A stretch of DNA of 64,000 nucleotides, taken from assembly GCF_001721295.1 (NCBI RefSeq), contig NZ_MDDS01000035.1, positions 1-64,000 of the forward strand, given 5' to 3'. Positions 8,371-15,976 of the stretch are shown here, piece by piece; position 1 is the first letter of the stretch; every line of letters starts with the position of its first letter. Made by a program: the position numbers and the translations under genes. The stretch is from Sphingomonas turrisvirgatae (GTDB taxonomy: Bacteria > Pseudomonadota > Alphaproteobacteria > Sphingomonadales > Sphingomonadaceae). The notes beneath the pieces are model-generated. The model was not told the origin of the DNA, did not search any database, and worked only from the letters and a program-made list of their open reading frames with translations.

Positions 8371-9867
8371 GTGACCGCAAGAATCGAAATGGGGCTCGAC
8401 GCCGGCGGGAAACCGGTCGTCGTCGATCTGGAGGAACTGCTCGCCACGCGCTTGCTCGTCCAGGGCAATTCGGGTTCGGGCAAGTCGCACCTGCTGCGCC
8501 GCCTGCTCGAGGGGAGCGCGGGCCATGTCCAACAGGTGGTGATCGATCCGGAGGGCGACTTCGTCAGCCTGACGGACGCTTTCGGCCATATCGCGGTCGA
8601 TGCCGCCGAATACAGCCTGACCGAACTCGGCCGCCTCGCGATGCGCGTCCGCGAACATCGCGCCAGCGTCGTGCTGAACCTCGAGGGGCTGGAGATTGAC
8701 GGCCAGATGCGTGCCGCCGCCGCCTTCCTTGCCGCGCTGTTCGATGCGCCGCGCGACCATTGGTACCCGGTGCTGACCGTGGTCGACGAAGCCCAGCTGT
8801 TCGCACCTGCCGCGGCCGGCGAAGTGGCGGAGGACGCGCGCCGCACCTCGCTCGCCGCGATGACCAACCTCATGTGCCGCGGTCGCAAGCGCGGCCTTGC
8901 CGGCGTCATCGCCACGCAACGTTTGGCCAAGCTGGCCAAGAACGTCGCGGCCGAAGCGTCGAACTTCCTGATGGGCCGCACCTTTCTCGACATCGACATG
9001 GCGCGCGCCGCCGACCTGCTCGGCATGGAGCGGCGGCAGGCGGACACGATCCGCGATCTCGCGCGCGGCGAGTTCCTGGCGCTCGGCCCGGCCATCACAC
9101 GCCGGCCGATCAGCGTGCGCATCGGCGAGGTAAAGACCGGGTCGAAGGCGGTCAGTCCCAAGCTCACCCCGCTGCCCACCGCCGCCGGCGACGCGATGCG
9201 CGACATGATCTTCGCGCCCGCGCCCGAGGACGAAGTGCCGCCACCGCCGCCGCCCGCGCCCACCCCGATGGCCGAATTGATGCGCGCCGTCTCCACCCCG
9301 GCGCCTGCGCCGGTGCCCGACATGCCGGTCCTCGAGGAGAGCGAGCAGGCCGACGTCCGCCGCGCGATCCTTGCCGAAATCGCCGGCGAGGCGAGCCGCC
9401 AGCCGCTGCCGACGATCTTTCAGGACTATAGCGTCCGCTGCCGCATGCGCGGGGTCGAACCCGGCATGGACCTTGCCGCCTTCCGCTCCGCGCTCGCGCT
9501 CGCACGCGCCGGGATCACGGATGCGGACGGTTGGGACGAAGCGCTCACGCTTGCTGCTTCGCTGCCGGAAGAGATGCTGACCCCGTTCCTCGGCATCGCC
9601 CGCGCGGCACGCTTGAACCAGCCCTGCCCGTCCGACGCCCAGATCGCCGCGCTCTATGGCACCAGCTCGCTCGGCCGCGCCAAGCGCATGATGGCGCATA
9701 TCGAGGAAAAGGGCCTGATCGTCGCGCGCACCGACCTGTCAGGCAAGCGCAGCGTCAGCTTGCCGCATCTTGGCTGGACCACCGCGCCCGCCTGGCCCGA
9801 CCCGACCAAGCCGCAACCGGTCGGCCGCACCACCGTGCGCGCCGCGGAACGCTCGCGCTTGCTCTAG
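8371..9867 (+). CDS. HerA/DUF87-type P-loop ATPase
   Basis: A 498-residue protein from a GTG start. The Walker A motif GNSGSGKS is at 32-39 and the Walker B motif VLTVVDE at 134-140 is followed by AQLF. An arginine-rich segment MCRGRKRGLAGVIATQR is typical of FtsK/HerA-like hexameric ATPases (sensor and arginine finger region). Pro-rich linkers near residues 290-310 separate the ATPase from a helical C-terminal region. HerA-like proteins pump or translocate DNA, often with a NurA nuclease, but no nuclease gene is adjacent, so its job is open. The upstream neighbour is a 60-residue membrane protein. Confidence 0.82.
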   Translation: MTARIEMGLDAGGKPVVVDLEELLATRLLVQGNSGSGKSHLLRRLLEGSAGHVQQVVIDPEGDFVSLTDAFGHIAVDAAEYSLTELGRLAMRVREHRASVVLNLEGLEIDGQMRAAAAFLAALFDAPRDHWYPVLTVVDEAQLFAPAAAGEVAEDARRTSLAAMTNLMCRGRKRGLAGVIATQRLAKLAKNVAAEASNFLMGRTFLDIDMARAADLLGMERRQADTIRDLARGEFLALGPAITRRPISVRIGEVKTGSKAVSPKLTPLPTAAGDAMRDMIFAPAPEDEVPPPPPPAPTPMAELMRAVSTPAPAPVPDMPVLEESEQADVRRAILAEIAGEASRQPLPTIFQDYSVRCRMRGVEPGMDLAAFRSALALARAGITDADGWDEALTLAASLPEEMLTPFLGIARAARLNQPCPSDAQIAALYGTSSLGRAKRMMAHIEEKGLIVARTDLSGKRSVSLPHLGWTTAPAWPDPTKPQPVGRTTVRAAERSRLL

Positions 9868-9904
9868 GGTTCTGACCCTCGGCAGCTCACGCCGACGGCC
9901 CGCT

Positions 9905-10054
9905 TCACACCAGCAGCACCGCCACGCCGACGATCAGCACGCACGCGCCGATCGCTTCCAGATAGGCGCAGGCCCGGGCCAGCGGCTCCGGTCCGGCGGC
10001 TTCCGGCCGCGCATGTGCCAATTTGCTCGTGCCCGACATCGATGTCTTCAGCAT
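9905..10054 (-). CDS. Small single-helix membrane protein (49 aa)
   Basis: A short frame on the minus strand with ATG at 10054 preceded at 6 bases by GGGGGAG; an alternative ATG at 10060 would touch the ribosome site. The product starts MLKTSMSG, has a helical middle and ends in a hydrophobic segment (about residues 34-49) finishing VAVLLV at the C-terminus. That is the layout of a tail-anchored peptide. It fills the otherwise empty 270-base gap between the ATPase and the epimerase. No homologue is recognised, so coding status rests on the good ribosome site and the amphipathic-then-hydrophobic layout. Confidence 0.5.
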   Translation of the reverse strand: MLKTSMSGTSKLAHARPEAAGPEPLARACAYLEAIGACVLIVGVAVLLV

Positions 10055-10141
10055 CCTCATCTCCCCCGGGGATGGATGCTGCTTTAAACGATCGGGTATG
10101 TCGATTCCGCCGTGACGCGCGGCTTACCCGTTTCGGGCCAC

Positions 10142-11023
10142 TTAAGCCTGGGGCGTCAGTTGCATCGCAAAATTGCGTGCCTCACCCGGTGTCAGGATCA
10201 GCATTCCGGGCTTGTCGCACAAATCGCCTGCGAACCCCGCCGGATCGGCATGTCCCCACCATGGCTCGATACAGACGAAGCGTGCGCCGGGCTTGGTCCA
10301 GATGCCCAGCTGGTGCGCCTGCGGGAAATCGACGCGCAGCGTTGCGCCATTCGGCCCGGCATAGCTGACTGAGCGGCTCTTCACATCGGGCCAGATCAGC
10401 GCGTCGTCGGCAAACAGCGCATCGTCCAGCAGGAGTGTCCGCCCGTCAGCTTCCAGGGGACTCGCCCGATCCACCCCGGCGATCAGACCATTGTCCAGCC
10501 GCGCGAGCAGGTCCGGCTCGGCCTGATCGAACCGGATGCCATGGCCTGCCTTGTCCGCTTCGCCCGGCAACGGCCAGGCAAAGGCGGGGTGATAGCCAAA
10601 GCTCGCTGGCATCGGCGCGTCGCCGCGATTGGTCACCGTGCAGACCATTTCCAGCGTCCCGGCGCGCAGCGTGAACGCCGCCTCCAGGGAAAAGGCGAAG
10701 GGATAGATCGCCCGCGTCTTGGCATCGTCGATCAGCCGCAGCCGCAGCGCGTCGGGCGCCTGCGCCACCAACTCGAACCTGCGCCGCCGGGCAAAGCCAT
10801 GCTGCGCCATGGCATATTCGCGGCCATCCAGTCGGTAGCGCCCGCCATTCAGCGCGCCGACGATCGGGAACAGCAGCGGTGCGCGCCCGGTCCAGAAGGC
10901 CGGGTGGGCGTCGGTCATCCATTCCCGACCGGCCGCATCGGTGAGCGAGGACAGCTCGGCACCCAGCGGGTTGATCGCAGCGGCCAGCACGCCGTCGGCA
11001 ATCGTCAGCCACGCCTCACTCAT
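10142..11023 (-). CDS. Aldose 1-epimerase family protein
   Basis: About 293 residues. The start at 11023 overlaps the tlyA stop by four bases (ATGA), which favours translational coupling and removes a 46-residue Arg-rich extension of the longer frame. Galactose-mutarotase fold motifs are visible: INPLGAELSSL, FPIVGAL, FGYHPAFAWP (catalytic His) and a C-terminal FVCIEPWWG (acidic catalytic residue region). Family members interconvert alpha and beta anomers of sugars or sugar phosphates. The protein is of the short DUF4432/LacX-like type. The sugar is not known. Confidence 0.85.
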   Translation of the reverse strand: MSEAWLTIADGVLAAAINPLGAELSSLTDAAGREWMTDAHPAFWTGRAPLLFPIVGALNGGRYRLDGREYAMAQHGFARRRRFELVAQAPDALRLRLIDDAKTRAIYPFAFSLEAAFTLRAGTLEMVCTVTNRGDAPMPASFGYHPAFAWPLPGEADKAGHGIRFDQAEPDLLARLDNGLIAGVDRASPLEADGRTLLLDDALFADDALIWPDVKSRSVSYAGPNGATLRVDFPQAHQLGIWTKPGARFVCIEPWWGHADPAGFAGDLCDKPGMLILTPGEARNFAMQLTPQA

Positions 11024-11775
11024 TTCGCATATTCCCCTGCCCTGCCGGCCTGCGCAGCGACCAGGAATTCGACATTTCCCTCCGGCCCCGTAATCGGGCT
11101 GCGCGTCACACCGGCGACCGCCCACCCGCCGCGTTCCAGCCACGCGACGACCTCGTCGCACACCCGTTCATGCACCGCCGAGTCGCGCACCACCCCGCCC
11201 TTGCCAACTTCCTCGCGCCCCGCCTCGAACTGCGGCTTGATCAGCGCGACCACCCACGCTCCTTCGCGCACGAAGGCAAAGGGGCGTTCCAGCACCTTGG
11301 CCAAGCCGATGAAGCTGGCGTCGCATACCACCAGGTCGACCGGCTCGGGGATATGCTCATGCGTCAGAATGCGTGCGCTGGTCTGCTCGTGCACCACCAC
11401 GCGCTCGTCCTGCCGCAGCTTCCACGCCAGCTGGTTGGTTCCGCTATCGACCGCATAGACGCGCGCGGCACCGCGCGTCAGCAGCACGTCGGTAAAGCCG
11501 CCGGTCGATGAGCCGACATCGATCGCCACCATGCCGCAGGGATCGATGGCGAAGTGATCCAGCGCATGAGCGAGCTTCACCCCGCCGCGCGATACCCAGG
11601 GATGATCGCGGCCCTTGACGGTCAGCGGCGCATCCTCGGCGATGCCCTGCCCCGGCTTGTCGATGCGCTTGTCGCCGCTGAACACCAGCCCCGCCAGGAT
11701 CAATGCCTGCGCCCGGGTGCGACTTTCGGCCAGGCCACGGTCGACGAGCAGCTGATCGGGGCGGGTCTTGGCCAT
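11020..11775 (-). CDS. tlyA: TlyA family rRNA (cytidine-2'-O)-methyltransferase / hemolysin A
   Basis: A 251-residue protein. The N-terminus (residues 1-60) is an S4 RNA-binding domain (LLVDRGLAESRTRAQALI). It is followed by an FtsJ/RrmJ-like SAM methyltransferase domain with VAIDVGSSTGGFTDVLL as motif I, VDLVVCDASFIGL, and a lysine-containing LIKPQFEAG. TlyA 2'-O-methylates ribosomal RNA, affecting capreomycin sensitivity in mycobacteria. Its stop overlaps the start of the epimerase gene. It is divergent from the endolysin gene at 11857. Confidence 0.92.
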   Translation of the reverse strand: MAKTRPDQLLVDRGLAESRTRAQALILAGLVFSGDKRIDKPGQGIAEDAPLTVKGRDHPWVSRGGVKLAHALDHFAIDPCGMVAIDVGSSTGGFTDVLLTRGAARVYAVDSGTNQLAWKLRQDERVVVHEQTSARILTHEHIPEPVDLVVCDASFIGLAKVLERPFAFVREGAWVVALIKPQFEAGREEVGKGGVVRDSAVHERVCDEVVAWLERGGWAVAGVTRSPITGPEGNVEFLVAAQAGRAGEYAK

Positions 11776-11856
11776 GACCGCCTCCTAACCCAACCGTTTC
11801 GACTTTCCTACACAAACCTATTTGGTTCATCGTGGTCGGGTTCAACGGAGGACTCC

Positions 11857-12396
11857 ATGACCATCGACCAACTTATCGACGACGTTATCGCGCGCGAAGG
11901 CGGCTATACCGATCATCCCGCAGATCGCGGCGGCCCGACCCGCTGGGGCATTACGCAAGCTGTGGCCCGCGCGCATGGCTTTGCCGGTGACATGCGCGTG
12001 TTTCCGCGGGACGAGGCAGCCGCCATCTACCGCCGTGTTTATTGGCAAAAGCCCCGGTTCGCCGTGATCGCCAAGCGTGCGCCGGCGCTTGCCGCCGAAC
12101 TCTTCGACACCGGCGTCAACATGGGTCCCGCAGTGGGTGTGCGCTTCCTGCAACGCGCGCTCAACGCGCTCAACCGCAATGCGCGCGACTTCCCGGACAT
12201 GAAGGTCGATGGCGCGATCGGGCCGGTGACGCTCGCCGCGCTCGATGCCTTTCTCGCACTGCGCGGCGCCTGCGGCGAAGCCGTGCTGCTCAAGGCGGTC
12301 GAGGCCCAGCAGGGCGAACGCTACATCGCCCTGGCCGAGCGCCGCCCGGCCAACGAAGCTTTTCTATATGGCTGGCTCGCCAACCGGATCGGTTAA
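11857..12396 (+). CDS. Glycoside hydrolase family 108 endolysin (N-acetylmuramidase)
   Basis: A 179-residue protein with the start at 11857, where CGGAGGACTCC precedes the ATG. The family signature IAREGGYTDHPADRGGPTRWGIT is near the N-terminus, with the catalytic Glu in EGGY at residue 14. A C-terminal peptidoglycan-binding domain (PF09374-like, ~residues 85-175) includes DTGVNMGPAVGVRFLQ. No signal peptide is visible, so it needs a holin to reach the wall. The gene 46 bases downstream encodes just such a holin, the arrangement used to release gene transfer agent particles in Rhodobacter capsulatus. No other phage gene is nearby. Confidence 0.9.
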   Translation: MTIDQLIDDVIAREGGYTDHPADRGGPTRWGITQAVARAHGFAGDMRVFPRDEAAAIYRRVYWQKPRFAVIAKRAPALAAELFDTGVNMGPAVGVRFLQRALNALNRNARDFPDMKVDGAIGPVTLAALDAFLALRGACGEAVLLKAVEAQQGERYIALAERRPANEAFLYGWLANRIG

Positions 12397-12442
12397 CGCC
12401 CGTACTGGGGCAGCCTTTGCAATCTTTGAACGGAAATCCATC

Positions 12443-12856
12443 ATGAGCATCCTCAATTCGATTGTCGGCCCGCTTGCCGGTCTGATCGACAAGATCATCC
12501 CCGATCCCAAGGCGCGCGATGCCGCCAAGCTCGAACTCATCAAGCTCGAAGGCACGCAGGAACTCGAACGCGTCCAAACGCAACTCTCGGCGATCGTCGC
12601 TGAGGCGCAATCGAGCGATCCATGGACCAGCCGCGCCCGCCCGAGCTTCCTTTACGTGATGTACGCGCTCATCCTGTGGGCGATCCCGATGGGCCTGATC
12701 GGCGCAGCCCGCCCCGAAACCGCCACGAGCATCGCGGCGGTCATGAACGCCTATCTCACCGGGCTGCCGGATTCGCTCTACGCGCTCTTCGGCACGGGCT
12801 ATCTTGGCTACACCGCCGCCCGCCAATGGGGAAAGATCAAGGGCGTGGAGAAGTAA
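12443..12856 (+). CDS. 3TM holin of the gene transfer agent type
   Basis: A 137-residue protein with a short amphipathic N-terminal helix (residues ~4-20), a charged helical part (20-60) and then hydrophobic segments ([17 protein letters not shown], and two more towards the C-terminus around 95-130) ending in a basic tail KIKGVEK. The layout and the [16 protein letters not shown] region match the GTA_holin_3TM family. It would open the inner membrane so the GH108 endolysin can reach peptidoglycan. The start at 12443 gives the conserved [11 protein letters not shown]-terminus. Confidence 0.85.
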   Translation: MSILNSIVGPLAGLIDKIIPDPKARDAAKLELIKLEGTQELERVQTQLSAIVAEAQSSDPWTSRARPSFLYVMYALILWAIPMGLIGAARPETATSIAAVMNAYLTGLPDSLYALFGTGYLGYTAARQWGKIKGVEK

Positions 12857-12864
12857 AGAAGGCC

Positions 12865-12943
12865 GTCACCCCGGCGAAAGCCGGGGTCTCGTGCCAGATG
12901 CCGTGCGCGGCCTGCACGCGATCCCGGCTTTCGCCGGGATGAC
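12865..12943. repeat. Palindromic (REP/MITE-like) element upstream of hslV
   Basis: The left arm GTCACCCCGGCGAAAGCCGG... and the right arm ...CCGGCTTTCGCCGGGATGAC are inverted repeats of ~24 bases around a ~30-base spacer. Each arm is itself a small hairpin (CCGGCGAAAGCCGG). The element lies between the holin gene and hslV. A second copy sits just after hslU (14863-14943). Such arms are frequent in sphingomonad intergenic DNA. Confidence 0.85.
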
Positions 12944-12989
12944 GAACTACCTCTTGGCAATGCCCCCGCACCCTCCCCATATGCGGGCC

Positions 12990-13541
12990 ATGAGCGAACC
13001 GCTGAAGTGGCACGGCACCACCATTCTTTCCGTGCGCCGCAACGGCCGCGTGGTCATCGCCGGAGACGGTCAGGTGACGCAGGGCCACACCGTCATGAAA
13101 CCTAATGCCCGCAAGGTGCGCCCGCTGGGCGACGGCAAGGTGATCGCGGGCTTTGCCGGCGCGACCGCCGATGCCTTTACCCTGTTCGAACGGCTCGAGG
13201 CCAAGCTTGAGCGCCACCAGGGCCAGTTGATGCGCGCCGCGGTCGAACTCGCCAAGGACTGGCGCACCGACAAGTTCCTGCGCAACCTGGAGGCGATGCT
13301 GATCGTCGCGGACAAGGATGTTACGCTGATCGTAACCGGCAATGGCGACGTGCTGGAGCCGGAGAACGGCATCGCCGCGATCGGATCGGGCGGCAACTAT
13401 GCCCTCGCCGCCGCCCGCGCGCTGGTCGATTACGAACAGGATGCCGAGACGATCTGCCGCAAGGCCATGCAGATCGCCGCCGACGTTTGCGTCTATACCA
13501 ATGACCGCCTCACCGTCGAAGCGCTCGACGCTGCTGCCTGA
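12990..13541 (+). CDS. hslV: HslV peptidase subunit of the HslUV protease
   Basis: 183 residues from the ATG at 12990; an in-frame ATG at 12981 would add only three residues and neither start has a clear ribosome site. The propeptide MSEPLKWHG is followed by the catalytic threonine (T10) of [21 protein letters not shown], the hallmark of HslV. Sequence conservation is strong throughout, including [16 protein letters not shown]. It forms the proteolytic dodecamer that degrades unfolded and regulatory proteins when capped by HslU, encoded 16 bases downstream. Confidence 0.96.
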   Translation: MSEPLKWHGTTILSVRRNGRVVIAGDGQVTQGHTVMKPNARKVRPLGDGKVIAGFAGATADAFTLFERLEAKLERHQGQLMRAAVELAKDWRTDKFLRNLEAMLIVADKDVTLIVTGNGDVLEPENGIAAIGSGGNYALAAARALVDYEQDAETICRKAMQIAADVCVYTNDRLTVEALDAAA

Positions 13542-13557
13542 TTTTCAAAGAAGAACC

Positions 13558-14850
13558 ATGAACGACAATTTGACCCCCAAGGCGATCGTCGCCGCCCTCG
13601 ACGCGCACATTATCGGCCAGCGTGATGCCAAGAAGGCCGTCGCCGTGGCACTGCGCAACCGCTGGCGCCGCCAGCGGCTCAAGGCCGACCTGCGCGACGA
13701 AGTGACGCCCAAGAACATCCTGATGATCGGCCCGACCGGTTGCGGCAAGACCGAGATCAGCCGCCGTCTGGCCAAGCTTGCCGACGCGCCGTTCGTAAAG
13801 GTCGAAGCGACCAAGTTCACCGAAGTCGGCTATGTCGGCCGTGACGTCGAACAGATTGCGCGGGACCTGGTTGAAGAGGCGATCCGCCTCGAAAAAGAGC
13901 GCCGCCGCGCCGCGGTGAAGGATAAGGCCGAGGCCGCCGCAATGACTCGCCTGCTCGATGCGCTGACCGGGAAAGATGCTTCGCAAGCGACGCGCGAAGC
14001 CTTTCGCGAGCGCCTCAACGCCGGTCATCTCGACAATACCGAGATCGAGATCGAGGTGGAGGCCGCATCCGGCATGCCGTTCGAGATTCCGGGCGCCGGC
14101 CCGCAGATGATCAACCTTGGCGAGATGATGAAGGGCTTTGGCGGTCCGCAGCTGAAGCGCCGCAAGATGAACGTCCACGCCGCCTGGGCCAAGCTGGTCG
14201 AGGAGGAAGCCGACAAGCGGCTGGATCAGGACGATGTCGCCCGCGTCGCGCTCGCCAGCGCCGAGGCGAACGGCATCGTGTTCCTGGACGAGATCGACAA
14301 GATCGCGGTCAGCGACGTGCGCGGCGGATCGGTCAGCCGCGAGGGCGTTCAGCGCGACCTGCTGCCGCTGATCGAAGGGACGACCGTCTCGACCAAATAC
14401 GGGCCGATGAAGACCGACCATATCCTGTTCATCGCGTCGGGCGCGTTTCATGTCGCCAAGCCCAGCGACCTGCTGCCCGAGCTTCAGGGCCGTCTGCCGA
14501 TCCGCGTCGAATTGAAAGGCCTGACCGAGGATGATTTCGTCGCGATCCTCTCCGACACCAAAGCATCGCTGCCGGAACAGTATAAGGCGCTGATCGGCAC
14601 CGAGGGCGTCGAGATCAGCTTCACCGAAGACGGTATCCGCGCCATCGCGCGCATTGCCGCCGAAGTGAATGGCGAGGTCGAGAATATCGGCGCGAGACGG
14701 CTGCAGACGGTGATGGAAAAGCTGCTCGAGGAAGTCAGCTTCGACGCGGAGGATCGCCAAGGCGGCAGCCTCGTGATCGACGCGGCCTATGTCGACAGCC
14801 AGCTCGCCAGCATCGCGCGAAACACGGACTTGAGCCGTTACGTGCTATAG
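13558..14850 (+). CDS. hslU: HslU ATPase subunit of the HslUV protease
   Basis: 430 residues. The N-terminal [17 protein letters not shown] segment is diagnostic, followed by Walker [10 protein letters not shown] (58-66), Walker [10 protein letters not shown], the variable I-domain between about 110 and 240, and sensor-2 [15 protein letters not shown]. The protein ends [11 protein letters not shown], close to the conserved C-terminal tail that docks into HslV. It unfolds substrates and feeds them to HslV. It forms an operon with hslV, and the pair is bracketed by two palindromic repeats. Confidence 0.97.
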   Translation: MNDNLTPKAIVAALDAHIIGQRDAKKAVAVALRNRWRRQRLKADLRDEVTPKNILMIGPTGCGKTEISRRLAKLADAPFVKVEATKFTEVGYVGRDVEQIARDLVEEAIRLEKERRRAAVKDKAEAAAMTRLLDALTGKDASQATREAFRERLNAGHLDNTEIEIEVEAASGMPFEIPGAGPQMINLGEMMKGFGGPQLKRRKMNVHAAWAKLVEEEADKRLDQDDVARVALASAEANGIVFLDEIDKIAVSDVRGGSVSREGVQRDLLPLIEGTTVSTKYGPMKTDHILFIASGAFHVAKPSDLLPELQGRLPIRVELKGLTEDDFVAILSDTKASLPEQYKALIGTEGVEISFTEDGIRAIARIAAEVNGEVENIGARRLQTVMEKLLEEVSFDAEDRQGGSLVIDAAYVDSQLASIARNTDLSRYVL

Positions 14851-14862
14851 GCGAGCGCTTAC

Positions 14863-14943
14863 GTGATCCCGGCGAAAGCCGGGATCTCAGGCGGCAAGAG
14901 CAGGACATAAGCCGCACGAGATCCCGGCTTTCGCCGGGATGAC
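14863..14943. repeat. Palindromic (REP/MITE-like) element downstream of hslU
   Basis: The left arm GTGATCCCGGCGAAAGCCGG (continuing GATCTC) and the right arm GAGATCCCGG...CGGGATGAC form 26-base inverted repeats with a single mismatch, around a ~29-base spacer. It begins 12 bases after the hslU stop and ends 15 bases before the next start codon, so it is transcribed and could fold as a strong hairpin. Confidence 0.88.
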
Positions 14944-14958
14944 GCGAGGGGAGAAGGC

Positions 14959-15966
14959 ATGAAGTGGATCCTCGCGAGCCTTGCCTTACTCGCGGCCCTC
15001 CCCGCTGCGGCGCAGGACCGTCCGCCTTGCCGCGAAGTCGGCGATGCGCCGCACATCGTTATCGATGCCGATGCAGGGGCAAAGCTCGCGCAGATCGGCC
15101 TCGATCGTACCGCGATCTTCGCGCGGATGCGCGAGACATCGATCCCGGAGACGATGGGTTGCTGGGCAATGCCGGTCGGCAATTTCGACAGCCAGCTCGT
15201 TTCGGTCGGCATGTCGCAGCGCAATTACGGCACCGGCAGTCTGCAACCCCAGCTGATCGCCTGGCGCAGCAGCTTCCGCAGCCGCCGGCACTTCAAACGC
15301 CCGCTGGCGTTGCTCGCCCCGACTTATGGCAAGCTGCTCTTCTCGAAGGATTGCCTCAAGCTTCCGGTCGGCGACAGATGCCGCGCGGGCATCCTCGCCG
15401 CGCATGGTTCGGACGGCAAACTCAACGCCGTCGCGTTTGCCGAACTCACGCGGCTGTTCGAACATGATGCGATGCTTCAGGTGCAGGCCGACACCTATGT
15501 CGGCTTGCTGCTCGAAGTCCGCACCGAACTGCTCCGCCTCTGGCCGGCCGGCCCGATCACTGCGCGGAAAGTCAAATGGGCGATCGACACCCGTATCCAA
15601 CAAAAAACCCTGCCGGGGGACGACGATGTCGCCCGCCTGCGCCGCAAGCTTGGCGATCTCGCGCCTGGGCAACGTTCGCAACGTTTAAAGGCGATGCTCA
15701 CCTGGTATCAGGGCCTCAGCGAAGCCGTCGATCAGGACGGCGTCGCCCGCGACTATGCCTGGAATGTCCAGCAATGGACCTGCCTTATCGACACCGGCCG
15801 GATCGACGACGAACAGTTCGAGCTGCTGCACCTCACCTTCCTGCGCAGTCGCACCGCGACCGGCAATGCCGGTCGCTGGCAGGCGCTGACCTTCTCGCGC
15901 CGCGCCAAGATCATCCTGGGCGTCGGCAGCGTCAGCGGGGTCAGGGACGGCCAGTGCACGCCCTGA
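14959..15966 (+). CDS. Secreted protein of unknown function (335 aa)
   Basis: It has a clear signal peptide (MKWILASLALLAALPAAAQ, cleavage after ~19). The start is supported by GAGGGGAGAAGGC just upstream. The mature part has a VGMSQRNYGTGSLQPQL segment resembling the substrate-groove segment of some lysozyme-like or chitosanase-like folds, but no catalytic pair can be assigned. Four or more cysteines (in PPCREVG, GCWAMP, KDCLKL, DRCRAG) suggest disulfides in the periplasm. It stands alone between hslU and a convergent TonB receptor gene, with stops only 10 bases apart. Function unknown. Confidence 0.75.
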   Translation: MKWILASLALLAALPAAAQDRPPCREVGDAPHIVIDADAGAKLAQIGLDRTAIFARMRETSIPETMGCWAMPVGNFDSQLVSVGMSQRNYGTGSLQPQLIAWRSSFRSRRHFKRPLALLAPTYGKLLFSKDCLKLPVGDRCRAGILAAHGSDGKLNAVAFAELTRLFEHDAMLQVQADTYVGLLLEVRTELLRLWPAGPITARKVKWAIDTRIQQKTLPGDDDVARLRRKLGDLAPGQRSQRLKAMLTWYQGLSEAVDQDGVARDYAWNVQQWTCLIDTGRIDDEQFELLHLTFLRSRTATGNAGRWQALTFSRRAKIILGVGSVSGVRDGQCTP

Positions 15967-15976
15967 CCCCTCCGAC

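Noticed and set aside
11857..12856. Prophage
   Set aside because: Only lysis genes are present and the neighbours are chromosomal; there is no integrase, capsid, portal or repressor.
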